DNA from: Dongia sedimenti
GTDB lineage: Bacteria > Pseudomonadota > Alphaproteobacteria > Dongiales > Dongiaceae
DNA: 64,000 nt
Assembly: GCA_030715195.1 (NCBI GenBank)
Contig: JAUYVI010000007.1
Coordinates: 1 to 64,000, forward strand
Direction: 5' to 3'
The translations under genes and the position numbers were made by a program. Below are positions 35,427 to 44,121 of this stretch, piece after piece. The first letter of the stretch is position 1; the number at the start of each line of letters is the position of its first letter. The notes below the pieces were generated by a model. The model was not told the origin of the DNA, ran no database searches, and saw only the letters and a list, made by a program, of their open reading frames with translations.

Positions 35427-35439
35427 CGCGGAGGCAACC

Positions 35440-36726
35440 ATGTGCGACACTTTCGTAGCCCTCGCCGACACCACCGCCAACCGCTCGGTCCTGCTGGCCA
35501 AGAGCGCCGACACCGAGGTCAACGAGGCGCAGCATTTCCTGGGCCTCCCAGCGCGCGACTATCCGGAGGGCGCCCAGGTCCGGGTGACCCATCGCGTGAT
35601 CCCGCAGGCGCGGCACACCTATGAGGCGCTGATCGACAAGTCGTTCTGGCTCTATGGCGGCGAGATCGGCGTCAACGAGCACGGGGTCGCGGTCGGCAAC
35701 GAGGCGGTGTTCTCCAAGATCGGCTCTGAGGGCGACGGCGTGGTGCTGATCGATCTGCTGCGGCTGATCCTGGAGCGCAGCGCGACGCGGCACGAAGCGG
35801 TCGACCTGGTGGCGCAGCTGCTGGCCGCGTTCGGCCAGGGCGGCAATTGCGAGCTGCGCGGCAACAGCCATTTCGACGGCAGCTTCATCGTCTCCGACCA
35901 GACCGGCGCCGTCGTCATCGAGACCGCTGGCCCGCAATGGGCGGCGCGCGAGGTCAAGGGGTTTGGTTCGATCTCCAACGGCTACACGATCGGCGTCGAC
36001 TGGGATCGGAGCTCGCTGGCGACCACCAATGGCACCAAGGCGGACTTCGCAGAGCTGGTGGGGGACCCGGAGAAGACGCGCTGCGTCGCCGCAGTCGAGC
36101 GCCAGAAGGCCTCCTACGATTTCCTGGCGAAGCATGCCGGCAAGATCACCGTGCGGACTATGGCGGACCTGCTGCGCTACACCGGTCCCGGCGCCTATTC
36201 GCCGCTCGACGGCGAGGCTCCGACCCGCATCTGCATGCACGCCGCCCCTTACGACTTCCGGCTCTGGCAGGCGACCGGCGCGCTGATCGCCGACACCCGC
36301 GGCAGTGACGTGATGGCCTGGGTCACCGCGACCTCGGGCACCGACGTCTCCATCTTCAAGCCGGCCTTCCTAGGCATCGATCTTCCGGATCTCGGGCCGA
36401 TGCCGCGCGAGTATTTCACGCCCGGCGCCTATTGGTGGAAGCACGAATTCCTCCACCGGCGCGCGATGGCGGATTACGACCAGCTGATGCCGGAAATCCG
36501 TGGCGCATTCGAAGCCCTTGAGGACGAGTTCTTCCGCGATTCCGAAACCGTGCGCCGCGGCGGCAAGGCCGAGAAGGCCGACTTCGTTGCGGATTGCTGG
36601 CGGCGGGCCGATGCGGCGCGCGACCGCTGGATCGAGAAGCTGGAAGCGAAGAACTATTTCATCGAGAACGCCGCCTATCGCGCCATGTGGGACGGCTTCA
36701 ACCGCGCCGCGTCCCTGCCGCTTTAA
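35440..36726 (+). CDS. C69-family dipeptidase / N-terminal-nucleophile hydrolase
   Basis: A 428-residue protein starting Met-Cys-Asp-Thr. Removal of Met exposes Cys2 as the N-terminal nucleophile, as in PepD/secernin peptidases. KSADTEVNE, GGEIGVNEHGVAVGNEAVF and the SNGYTIG segment fit this family. It cleaves dipeptides in the cytosol. GGAGG precedes the ATG. Between a D-aminopeptidase-like serine hydrolase and an M55 peptidase, it completes a set for peptide breakdown after import. Confidence 0.9.
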   Translation: MCDTFVALADTTANRSVLLAKSADTEVNEAQHFLGLPARDYPEGAQVRVTHRVIPQARHTYEALIDKSFWLYGGEIGVNEHGVAVGNEAVFSKIGSEGDGVVLIDLLRLILERSATRHEAVDLVAQLLAAFGQGGNCELRGNSHFDGSFIVSDQTGAVVIETAGPQWAAREVKGFGSISNGYTIGVDWDRSSLATTNGTKADFAELVGDPEKTRCVAAVERQKASYDFLAKHAGKITVRTMADLLRYTGPGAYSPLDGEAPTRICMHAAPYDFRLWQATGALIADTRGSDVMAWVTATSGTDVSIFKPAFLGIDLPDLGPMPREYFTPGAYWWKHEFLHRRAMADYDQLMPEIRGAFEALEDEFFRDSETVRRGGKAEKADFVADCWRRADAARDRWIEKLEAKNYFIENAAYRAMWDGFNRAASLPL

Positions 36727-36739
36727 TGAATGGATCGTC

Positions 36740-37537
36740 ATGAAAGTCTTCATCAGCGCCGATATCGAGGGCACGACCGGCATCACCAACTGGGAAGAGG
36801 CGGATAAGACCCATCCGACCTACCAAGAGTTCCGCGAGCGGATGACCGACGAGGTCGTCGCCGCCTGCGAGGGTGCGATCGAAGCCGGCGCCAAGGAGAT
36901 CGTGATCAAGGACGCCCACGGCTCCGGCCGCAACATCATCGCCGCGCGCCTGCCGGATTGCGTCCAGCTGATCCGCGGCTGGAGCGGTCATCCGTTCTGC
37001 ATGGTGCAGGAGCTCGATGAGAGCTTCGATGCCCTGCTGTTCGTCGGCTACCACGCCAAGGCCGGCAGTGACGACAATCCGCTGGCGCATACCCTGCGCC
37101 TGCGCGTCGCGCATCTGATGATCAATGGCGAGATCGCCTCGGAATTCCACATGCACGCGCTCGCCGCAGCCACGGTCAAGGTGCCCAGCGTGTTTCTTTC
37201 GGGCGATGCCGGCATCTGTGCCGATGCCCGGCGCATCGTCCCCGGCATCGTGACCGTTCCGGTCAGCCGCGGCATCGGCCCTTCCACCATGAGCATCGCG
37301 CCGAATCTCGCGAAGAAGCAGATCCAGGCCGGGGTGGCCAATGCCCTGCGCGGCGATTTCGCCGCGCGCCGGCTAACCCTGCCGCAGCATTTCACGCTGG
37401 AGATCAAGTACACGACGCCGGTCGATGCTTACCGCGCCTCCTGGTACCCCGGGGCGAAGCTCGCCGCGCCGCGTACGGTGCAATTCGCAGCCAATGACTA
37501 TTTCGAGATCCTGCGCGGTATTAACTTCATGGCTTAG
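36740..37537 (+). CDS. M55-family D-aminopeptidase
   Basis: A 265-residue homologue of Bacillus subtilis D-aminopeptidase DppA, a zinc enzyme that removes D-Ala from short peptides. Conserved Asp8 and Glu10 (SADIEGTTG), His60 (DAHGSGRN) and His105 (GYHAKAG) match the metal/catalytic residues, and NGEIASE carries the later glutamates. It closes the Dpp operon, 13 bases after the C69 gene. Confidence 0.92.
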   Translation: MKVFISADIEGTTGITNWEEADKTHPTYQEFRERMTDEVVAACEGAIEAGAKEIVIKDAHGSGRNIIAARLPDCVQLIRGWSGHPFCMVQELDESFDALLFVGYHAKAGSDDNPLAHTLRLRVAHLMINGEIASEFHMHALAAATVKVPSVFLSGDAGICADARRIVPGIVTVPVSRGIGPSTMSIAPNLAKKQIQAGVANALRGDFAARRLTLPQHFTLEIKYTTPVDAYRASWYPGAKLAAPRTVQFAANDYFEILRGINFMA

Positions 37538-37538
37538 A

Positions 37539-37568
37539 ACGGGGATCGCCCAGGAATCGAGACCCCGT
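37539..37568. terminator. Possible terminator between convergent peptidase and IclR genes
   Basis: Inverted repeat ACGGGG (37539-37544) and CCCCGT (37563-37568), with an inner TCG/CGA pairing, starts right after the M55 peptidase stop and faces the convergent IclR gene. Weak and without U-tract. Confidence 0.35.
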
Positions 37569-37655
37569 CAGGTCGCCGCGCATGCCGACGCGCCCCGCAC
37601 ATGTGACGAACGGCGACATCGTCGTCATGCTCGAGGACTCGACCTCTAAGGCATT

Positions 37656-38456
37656 CTAGGTTGCCTGACGCAGCGCCGAGGAGATCGCCGCGCAGGCAGC
37701 GAGCAGCGCTCGTGCGATGTCTTCGTGTCGATCCACGCTCTTGGTGCGCTTCAGGCAGGGGATGACGATCCCCGCGAGCGCGCGTTCCGACTGGTCGAGA
37801 ATCGGCGCGCAGATGTCGGTGATGCCCGCGATGTCATGGCTCGGTGCGATCAGGTATCCGGTCTCCCGGATTCGCCTCAGCCGCTGGGCGAGCTTCTTCT
37901 CGTCCACCGCGTCCTCGGCCAAGGGCCGGCTCTCCGCGATCAGGCGCTGCTGCGTTTCGGCCGGCTGGAAGGCGATGATCGTCTGGCCGGAGCTCGAGTC
38001 GATCGCCGGCCGTCGGTAGCCGAGCCGCAGCGTGAAGCCCACGTCGGCGCCGCCCGCCGCCGTTGCGATCACGACGGTCTCGCCGCGATTGACCACGACC
38101 AGATGGGTCGAATGGCCGATCTTCTCGCTGAGGCTTTCCATGGCGGGAATGGCCACCTCGGTGAGCTGGCGTGCGCGCGGCGTGCGCAACCCCATCTGGA
38201 ACAGGCGATTGCTCAGGCTGAGCAGATCGGTCGCCGGATCACGGGTCAAATAATTGCGGTCTTCCAGCACGAAGACCATGCGGAAGATCTCGTTCTTCGA
38301 GCGCCCCAGAGCGTCCGCGATCTGACCGGTCGTCAGCGCATGATCGCTGCCCGCCAGCAACTCGAGGATGTCCAAGCCCTTTTCCAGCGCCGGCGCGGCA
38401 TAGGCGGCGCGCCGGGCCTCCGGAGGATCGCGGTCATCGGTGTCGGTCATGGCCAT
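37656..38456 (-). CDS. IclR-family transcriptional regulator
   Basis: A 266-residue regulator. The N-terminal winged helix (LEKGLDILELLAGSDHALTTGQIADALGRSKNEIFRMVFVLE region) is followed by the IclR effector domain (HSTHLVVVNRGETVVIATAAG; IAPSHDIAGITDICAPI). It is divergent from the Pot-type importer cluster across a 232-bp region with a repeated TTCATATAC element, so it is very probably its regulator. A second ATG six bases inside is an alternative start. Confidence 0.92.
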   Translation of the reverse strand: MAMTDTDDRDPPEARRAAYAAPALEKGLDILELLAGSDHALTTGQIADALGRSKNEIFRMVFVLEDRNYLTRDPATDLLSLSNRLFQMGLRTPRARQLTEVAIPAMESLSEKIGHSTHLVVVNRGETVVIATAAGGADVGFTLRLGYRRPAIDSSSGQTIIAFQPAETQQRLIAESRPLAEDAVDEKKLAQRLRRIRETGYLIAPSHDIAGITDICAPILDQSERALAGIVIPCLKRTKSVDRHEDIARALLAACAAISSALRQAT

Positions 38457-38460
38457 GCCG

Positions 38461-38506
38461 TTTCATATACAGTACTTGACTTCATATACGAAACTCCGAT
38501 TATAAA
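38461..38506 (+). promoter_or_regulatory. Candidate IclR operator and promoter
   Basis: TTCATATAC occurs at 38462-38470 and again at 38481-38489. The second copy continues to TTCATATACGAA, a near-palindrome. A -35-like TTGACT (38476-38481) and a -10-like TATAAA (38501-38506, spacing 19) overlap the repeats, so bound regulator would block the promoter of the binding-protein gene. It also covers the start region of iclR. Confidence 0.5.
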
Positions 38507-38688
38507 AGCCAGGGAGGCGTTGCCGCGCGCCGGCGGAGGACCGGTCGAGGCCAGACGCCGGTTGAGGTGTCATTTGTCGCTGCCTGCGCATCGAAACTCC
38601 TCTGCCTTGTGCGGATTAAGGACGGCCTGCGCCGGCCACGAAGTGTCGCGTCAATAAGAACAGTTCCCAGCAAAACAGGAGGCTTCCG

Positions 38689-39849
38689 ATGAACGATCTG
38701 CTGAAACATGTCCTCGATACCAGACTGAACCGGCCCATGCATCGCCGCCGCTTCATCCAGGGAGCGGCCGGCCTCGCAACGCTCACCGTGCTCGGCGCGG
38801 GCGGCAGCGCCTTCGGCGAGGAGAAGCTGGGCGGCCCGCTCAACTTCTTCGGCTATGACGGAGAGCAGGGCGCCAATGTCGCCAAGGATTTCCTGGAGAA
38901 GAACGACATCCAGCTGAACGCCGCCTTTGCCGGCGCCGCGGACGAGACCTTGACCCGCTTCAAGACCGGCGGCCGCGGGTCGATGGACATCATGACCATG
39001 AACAAGGACTTCCAGCGCTCGGTCATCGACGCCAAGGTGGAGCTGTTCCAGCCGCTCGACCTAGCCCGCATTCCCAATGCGGCCGGCCTGTTTGCCGGTT
39101 TCAAGGACGCAAACTGGCTGGTCCGCGACGGCAAGACCTACGGCGTGCCGATGATCTGGGGTGACGAGCCCTGCATCTGGAATCCGACCAAGTGGCAGGG
39201 CGTGCCGGACCGCTACACCGATTTCGCCGACCCGAAGTACAAAGGCGAGATCGTGCTGCTCGACGATCCGTTCGGCAACATCTGGCTGTTCGCGAAATCG
39301 GTCGGCGTCAAAGATCCGAGCCGGCTGACCAAGGCCGAACTCGACAAGGCGGTCGCGGCGATGATGACCATCAAGCCGAACGTGGCGGCGATCGGCGCAT
39401 CGCTCGGCGACATGGCGGATATCATGATTCGCGGCGATGCCTCCATGGGGCTCGGCGGCTGGGCCTATCAGACCATCATCGCCAAGCAGAAGGGCGTCAC
39501 CCTGGTGGTCGGCTCGCCGGCGGTCGATGACCGTTTCTTCTGGTCCGACGCGTATGCGATCGCGATCGACGCCCCGAATCTCGCAAATGCTTATGGCCTC
39601 ATCAACTTCATCACATCTCCGGAGGCGAACGCGACCCTGGCGACCGAACTCGGCTCCGGCTGCACGGTCGAGAAGGCCTATGACCTGCTCAGCGACGACA
39701 TGAAGAAGCTCTATGACTACTCGCATGTCCGCGCGCCTGGAGCCGGCATCCTCGGGGCCCAGACCGTCGTGCCGAAGCAGGAGCCCGAGGGCGATATCGT
39801 CGGCGCGCAGGCCTGGGTCGAGGCCTGGCAGGCGTTCAAGGTCGCCTGA
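38689..39849 (+). CDS. Polyamine/opine-type (PotD-like) periplasmic binding protein, Tat signal
   Basis: A 386-residue binding protein. The twin-arginine signal MHRRRFIQGAAG (near residue 17) indicates export in folded form. Mature features include LNFFGYDGEQGANVAKDF and the PotD-like MIWGDEPCIWN and GLINFITSPEANA. AGGAGG six bases before the ATG. The first permease starts six bases after the stop, with no hairpin, unlike the other binding-protein genes here. The ligand is probably a cationic or amine compound. Confidence 0.9.
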   Translation: MNDLLKHVLDTRLNRPMHRRRFIQGAAGLATLTVLGAGGSAFGEEKLGGPLNFFGYDGEQGANVAKDFLEKNDIQLNAAFAGAADETLTRFKTGGRGSMDIMTMNKDFQRSVIDAKVELFQPLDLARIPNAAGLFAGFKDANWLVRDGKTYGVPMIWGDEPCIWNPTKWQGVPDRYTDFADPKYKGEIVLLDDPFGNIWLFAKSVGVKDPSRLTKAELDKAVAAMMTIKPNVAAIGASLGDMADIMIRGDASMGLGGWAYQTIIAKQKGVTLVVGSPAVDDRFFWSDAYAIAIDAPNLANAYGLINFITSPEANATLATELGSGCTVEKAYDLLSDDMKKLYDYSHVRAPGAGILGAQTVVPKQEPEGDIVGAQAWVEAWQAFKVA

Positions 39850-39855
39850 CCCTCC

Positions 39856-40749
39856 ATGTCATCGGCCGACGCCGTAGCCAGCATGAGCACACCGCCGCGG
39901 TCGTCGGGCCGCGGCGGCGTGCCGCTGATGCTGGCGCCGGTCGGCGGCTTCTACCTGCTCTTCTTCGTCATCCCGATGTGCAGCCTGTTCGTGCTGAGCT
40001 TCTGGCGCGCCCAGGGTTTCGACATCGTTCCCACCTTCACGCTGGACAGCTACGCGAAGATCGCGTCCTCGCCGCTCTATCGCATCATCCTGCTGCGCAC
40101 GATCGGCGTCGGCCTGGTCACTGCCGCGATCACCGTGCCGATCGCCTTCGCGCTCTCCTACCTGATGCGGTTCGTGTTCGAGCGGCGGGCGCAACTGATC
40201 CTGCAGCTGCTGCTGATATCGCTGTTCAGCGGTTACCTGGTGCGGATCTATGCCTGGCGGACCATCCTGGGGAAGCAGGGCCTGCTCAATTCGACCTTCA
40301 CCTGGCTCGGGCTGATCGATGCGCCGATCGAGTTTCTCATCTACAGCCGCTTCGCGGTCATCGTGACGCTGGTCGGGCTGCTGCTGCCGCTGGCGGTACT
40401 GCCGATCTACTCGGCGATGTCGAACATCTCGCGCGACCATCTGGAGATCGCGTCCGATCTCGGATCCCGCCGCCTCTATCTGGTGCGCACCATCCTGATC
40501 CCGATGGCGCTGCCCGGGGTCAACACCGCCTTTGCCTTCACATTCCTGCTGGCGGCCGGCGATTTCGTGACGCCCAATCTGGTCGGCGGCAGCCAGGGCA
40601 TCATGATCGGCAATGTCATTGCCGACCAGTTCCGCGGCACCGGCGCCAACTGGCCGCTCGGCGCGGCCCTGGCCTTCGTCACGGTCAGCTGCGTCATGCT
40701 GATCGTCTGGGCGATCAACCGTGTCATCCGTTGGGTGACGCGATGGTGA
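39856..40749 (+). CDS. PotB-type ABC permease
   Basis: A 297-residue permease with six membrane segments, RLQ-like start of the core at PLMLAPVGGFYLLFFVIPM, and the EAA loop EIASDLGSRRLYLVRTILIPMALPG. The first 20 residues are polar and an internal ATG at 39883 is possible as start. It overlaps the PotC-type gene. Confidence 0.9.
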   Translation: MSSADAVASMSTPPRSSGRGGVPLMLAPVGGFYLLFFVIPMCSLFVLSFWRAQGFDIVPTFTLDSYAKIASSPLYRIILLRTIGVGLVTAAITVPIAFALSYLMRFVFERRAQLILQLLLISLFSGYLVRIYAWRTILGKQGLLNSTFTWLGLIDAPIEFLIYSRFAVIVTLVGLLLPLAVLPIYSAMSNISRDHLEIASDLGSRRLYLVRTILIPMALPGVNTAFAFTFLLAAGDFVTPNLVGGSQGIMIGNVIADQFRGTGANWPLGAALAFVTVSCVMLIVWAINRVIRWVTRW

Positions 40750-41534
40750 CCTCCGGCCAGCGCCGGCACTACGGGGCCGGAATCTTCGTCCTTGCGGTGC
40801 TGCTCTATCTCTACGCGCCGGTCGTGGTGACGGTCCTGTTCTCCTTCGCCGATTCGCCGCGCCTCAGCCTGCCGATCCAGGGCCTCACCCTCGACTGGTA
40901 TGCGAGCGCGCTCGCCAACCCGTTGATCGTGACGGCGCTGCGCAACACGCTGATCCTGGCGGCGATCTCGGCCGTGGGCGGCTGTCTTGCGGGCACGGCT
41001 TTCGCGTTCGGTGTCCTGAAACTGCAGGGCTTGCGCCTGCGCCAGGCGCTGCTGACCGCGAGCCTGCTGCCCGCGGTGGTGCCACTGCTGGTGATCGGCA
41101 TCGCACTTGCGGTGTTCTTCCGCTTCCTGGGATCGCAGCCGGGTCTGCTCAACGCTGCCATCGGACACATTCTGGTCAGTCTGCCCTTCGTGATCCTCAG
41201 TCTCAACGCTAGGCTCGAGACTTTCGACTTCTCGGTGGTCGAAGCGGCCCGCGATCTCGGGGCGCCGCCGATGCGCGCTTTTCTCGACATCACCTTGCCG
41301 CTGATCCGGCCCTCCGTGGTCGGTGCCGGGTTGCTGGCGGCCGCGCTGTCGCTGGACGAGTTCATCGTCACCTGGTTCAACGTCGGAACGCAGCTGACCG
41401 CCCCGGTCCTGGTCTGGGGACTGATGCGCCGCGGCGTCGATCCTTCCATCAACGCCCTCGCGACCCTGTTCCTCATGGCGCTTCTCATTCTGATCATCGC
41501 TTCCTCGCAGCTCGGCCGGAGAAAGTCGGCATGA
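40743..41534 (+). CDS. PotC-type ABC permease
   Basis: A 263-residue permease, six membrane segments, with LYAPVVVTVLFSFADSPRLS at the start of the core and EAA loop EAARDLGAPPMRAFLDITLPLIRPS. Starts seven bases before the PotB-type stop and overlaps the ATPase start at its end. Confidence 0.92.
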   Translation: MVTSGQRRHYGAGIFVLAVLLYLYAPVVVTVLFSFADSPRLSLPIQGLTLDWYASALANPLIVTALRNTLILAAISAVGGCLAGTAFAFGVLKLQGLRLRQALLTASLLPAVVPLLVIGIALAVFFRFLGSQPGLLNAAIGHILVSLPFVILSLNARLETFDFSVVEAARDLGAPPMRAFLDITLPLIRPSVVGAGLLAAALSLDEFIVTWFNVGTQLTAPVLVWGLMRRGVDPSINALATLFLMALLILIIASSQLGRRKSA

Positions 41535-42604
41535 TTCCGGCGGTAGAGATCAGCGGAGTCCGCAAGTCATTCGGCGACTTCACCGCTCTGCACGAGATCG
41601 ACCTCGCGATCGCGCAGCAATCCTTCGTCTCCCTGCTCGGGGCAAGCGGCTGCGGCAAAACCACCTTGCTGCGGATCGTCGCCGGATTCGAATCGGCCAG
41701 CAGCGGCACGGTGCGGATCGCGGGCGAGGACATCACCGGTGTCCCGCCCCATGCGCGGCCGACCAACATCGTCTTCCAACGCGGCGCGCTCTTTCCGCAC
41801 ATGAGCGTCCGCGAGAATGTCGGCTACAGCCTGAAGCTGCGCAAATGGCCGAAGCAGAAGATCGACGCCCAGGTCGACCGCATGCTGGCGCTGGTCCGAC
41901 TGGAGGGTTTCGGCGACCGCGACCCGGCGAAGCTGAGCGGCGGGCAGGTGCAGCGCGTGGCGCTGGCGCGCGCCCTGGCCAGCGAGCCGCGCGTGCTGCT
42001 GCTGGACGAGCCGCTCTCCGCGCTCGATCTCAAGCTGCGCCAGCAGATGCAGCTCGAGCTGCGCGGCCTGCAACGGTCGCTCGGCGCCACCTTCGTCTTT
42101 GTCACCCACGATCAAACCGAGGCGCTGGTAATGTCCGACCGGATCGCCATCATGAACGCCGGCCGCATCGTCCAGTTCGGCACGCCGCAGGAGATCTACA
42201 CCCGGCCGTCCTCGATCTTCGTGTCGGATTTCATCGGCCAGACCAACCTGCTGCCCGGAGAGGTCGTCGCGGCCGATGCCGCAAGCGTCCAATTCCGGCT
42301 GCGCACCGGTGATGTCGTCAAGGCCGGCGCGCCGATGCCGCTGGCCGCGGGGACGAAGGCGGTTCTGTCGGTGCGGCCGGAGAATATCCGCCTGGCGAAA
42401 GGCGCCGATGGGGGCTTGCGCGGCACGGTCCGGGAATCGGTCTATCTGGGCTCCAGCGTCCGGGTGGCGGTCGGCCTGGATGACGCCGCCCTGATCTGGG
42501 CGGAGTTGCGCGAGAACGAGGCGGCCGGCCTCGCCATAGGTGACGCAGTCGCCGTCAGCTGGCCGGACAACGGCGCATTGGTCCTGGGGGAGGGATCCAC
42601 TTGA
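41531..42604 (+). CDS. PotA-type ABC ATPase
   Basis: A 357-residue ATPase with all motifs intact: Walker A GASGCGKT, LSGGQVQRVALARAL, LLLDEPLSALD, FVTHDQTEAL. A TOBE domain occupies the C-terminal 110 residues. Stop overlaps the amidohydrolase start (TGATG). It drives the Pot-type importer. Confidence 0.93.
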   Translation: MIPAVEISGVRKSFGDFTALHEIDLAIAQQSFVSLLGASGCGKTTLLRIVAGFESASSGTVRIAGEDITGVPPHARPTNIVFQRGALFPHMSVRENVGYSLKLRKWPKQKIDAQVDRMLALVRLEGFGDRDPAKLSGGQVQRVALARALASEPRVLLLDEPLSALDLKLRQQMQLELRGLQRSLGATFVFVTHDQTEALVMSDRIAIMNAGRIVQFGTPQEIYTRPSSIFVSDFIGQTNLLPGEVVAADAASVQFRLRTGDVVKAGAPMPLAAGTKAVLSVRPENIRLAKGADGGLRGTVRESVYLGSSVRVAVGLDDAALIWAELRENEAAGLAIGDAVAVSWPDNGALVLGEGST

Positions 42605-44121
42605 TGCTCGAAGCACAGACACATGGCGGCCGCATCCCGGTCGATCTCCTGGTCCGGCATGGCTACCTGATCACCATGGATGCCGATCGGCGCCTGATAC
42701 CGGACGGGGCAATCGCCATTCGCGGCAAGCGCATTCTCGCCGTGGGTCCCGATCACGAGATCGCCGCGCGGCACACCGCGGCGCGGGAGATCGACGCGGC
42801 CGGCGCGCCGGTGCATCCCGGCTTCATCGAATGCCACATGCATGCCTCGTTTCAGCTCTATCGCGGCGCGCTGCCGGACCATCTTGCGGAGGGCGATGCC
42901 TTCGACAGCGTCGAGGCGCATTTCTACAACAATGTCACCGACGAAGAGGAATACCTCTCCGTCCTGCTCTCCGCGATCGAAATGGTGCGGAACGGCACGA
43001 CCTGCTTTCTCGAGGCTGGCACGATTCTGACGCCGGATGCGGCGGCAAGGGCCGCGGAATTCGTCGGTATCCGCGCCATCCTCGCCGACCCGTTCATCTG
43101 GGACCAACCCCAGGGCTTCGCGCAAGGCAAGGTGGAGGTATCGCAGGATTGCGCCGCCTGCGCCTCGCACGGCCGCGTGAAGCAAGAGTTGAAGCGCGCG
43201 CCCAAGACCAAGGCTGAAGCCCTCGCCCGTCTTGGCCAGGAGATCAAGCGCAATGCCACGGCCGATGCGCTCGTCACCGGCCATGTCGCGATTCTCGGTC
43301 TCGGCACCGCGACCGAGGATCTGATGATGCAGGCGAAGAGCTGCGCCGACCGGGCCGGCGTCGTCCTCAACCTGCATCAATCCTACAGTGCGGCCGATAC
43401 CGAAGCGGACCGCAGCCGTTTTGGCAAGGATCCGCTGCTGCATCTGGCGGAGATCGGCTTCCTCGACCGCAACATCACCTTCGGCCACGGCAACCACTTC
43501 ACCGATGCGGAATGCGAGGTCTTCATCGATCGCGGCGCCAGCATCGCCTGGGCGCCGGCCGCATCCATGATGTGGGGCCATGGCAGCACGGTGCACGGCC
43601 GGCACGCCGAGCTCTACCGCCGCGGCGGCAACATCGCCCTGGGCTCGGACTCGGCGAACTGGTCGAACGATTTCGACCTCTGGCGCCAGGCCAGCCTCGC
43701 GGTGATGAGTGCGCGCGAAGCGCACGAGGACCGCACCTACCTGGTGGCGGAGGACGGGATCGAGATGGCCACGCTCGGCGGGGCGCGGGCGACCGGCATG
43801 CCGGACCGCATCGGCTCTCTCGAGCCGGGCAAATATGCCGACCTGGTGATCCATACCCTGGACCGGCCGGAGCTCGTCCCGGTCACCGACATGATCCGCG
43901 GGCTGTTCTATGCCGCGCGTTCGAAATCGGTCCATACCGTCATCATCAACGGCAAGGTGGTGCTCGATGCCGGTGTCTTCCCCGCCTTCCGCGAGCGCGA
44001 GCTGCTGCGCGAGATCGGCAAGGCCTCAGCCGCGCTGCTGAAGCGCATGGGCGTAACGCCGGAGCCGAACCGCATTGCCAGGCCCGGTTGCGCCCCCGGC
44101 GCGAAGTCCAGCCATGTCTGA
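42604..44121 (+). CDS. Metal-dependent amidohydrolase of the AtzA/TrzA-guanine deaminase group
   Basis: A 505-residue amidohydrolase. Metal ligands are His78-Met-His80 (GFIECHMHASF), a histidine in NLHQSY, a histidine in FGHGNHF and an aspartate in GSDSANWSND; the C-terminal GSLEPGKYADLV is typical. These enzymes deaminate or dechlorinate amines and N-heterocycles in the cytosol. ATG at 42604 overlaps the ATPase stop; a TTG just upstream is in frame. Probably the first enzyme acting on the imported compound. Confidence 0.9.
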   Translation: MLEAQTHGGRIPVDLLVRHGYLITMDADRRLIPDGAIAIRGKRILAVGPDHEIAARHTAAREIDAAGAPVHPGFIECHMHASFQLYRGALPDHLAEGDAFDSVEAHFYNNVTDEEEYLSVLLSAIEMVRNGTTCFLEAGTILTPDAAARAAEFVGIRAILADPFIWDQPQGFAQGKVEVSQDCAACASHGRVKQELKRAPKTKAEALARLGQEIKRNATADALVTGHVAILGLGTATEDLMMQAKSCADRAGVVLNLHQSYSAADTEADRSRFGKDPLLHLAEIGFLDRNITFGHGNHFTDAECEVFIDRGASIAWAPAASMMWGHGSTVHGRHAELYRRGGNIALGSDSANWSNDFDLWRQASLAVMSAREAHEDRTYLVAEDGIEMATLGGARATGMPDRIGSLEPGKYADLVIHTLDRPELVPVTDMIRGLFYAARSKSVHTVIINGKVVLDAGVFPAFRERELLREIGKASAALLKRMGVTPEPNRIARPGCAPGAKSSHV

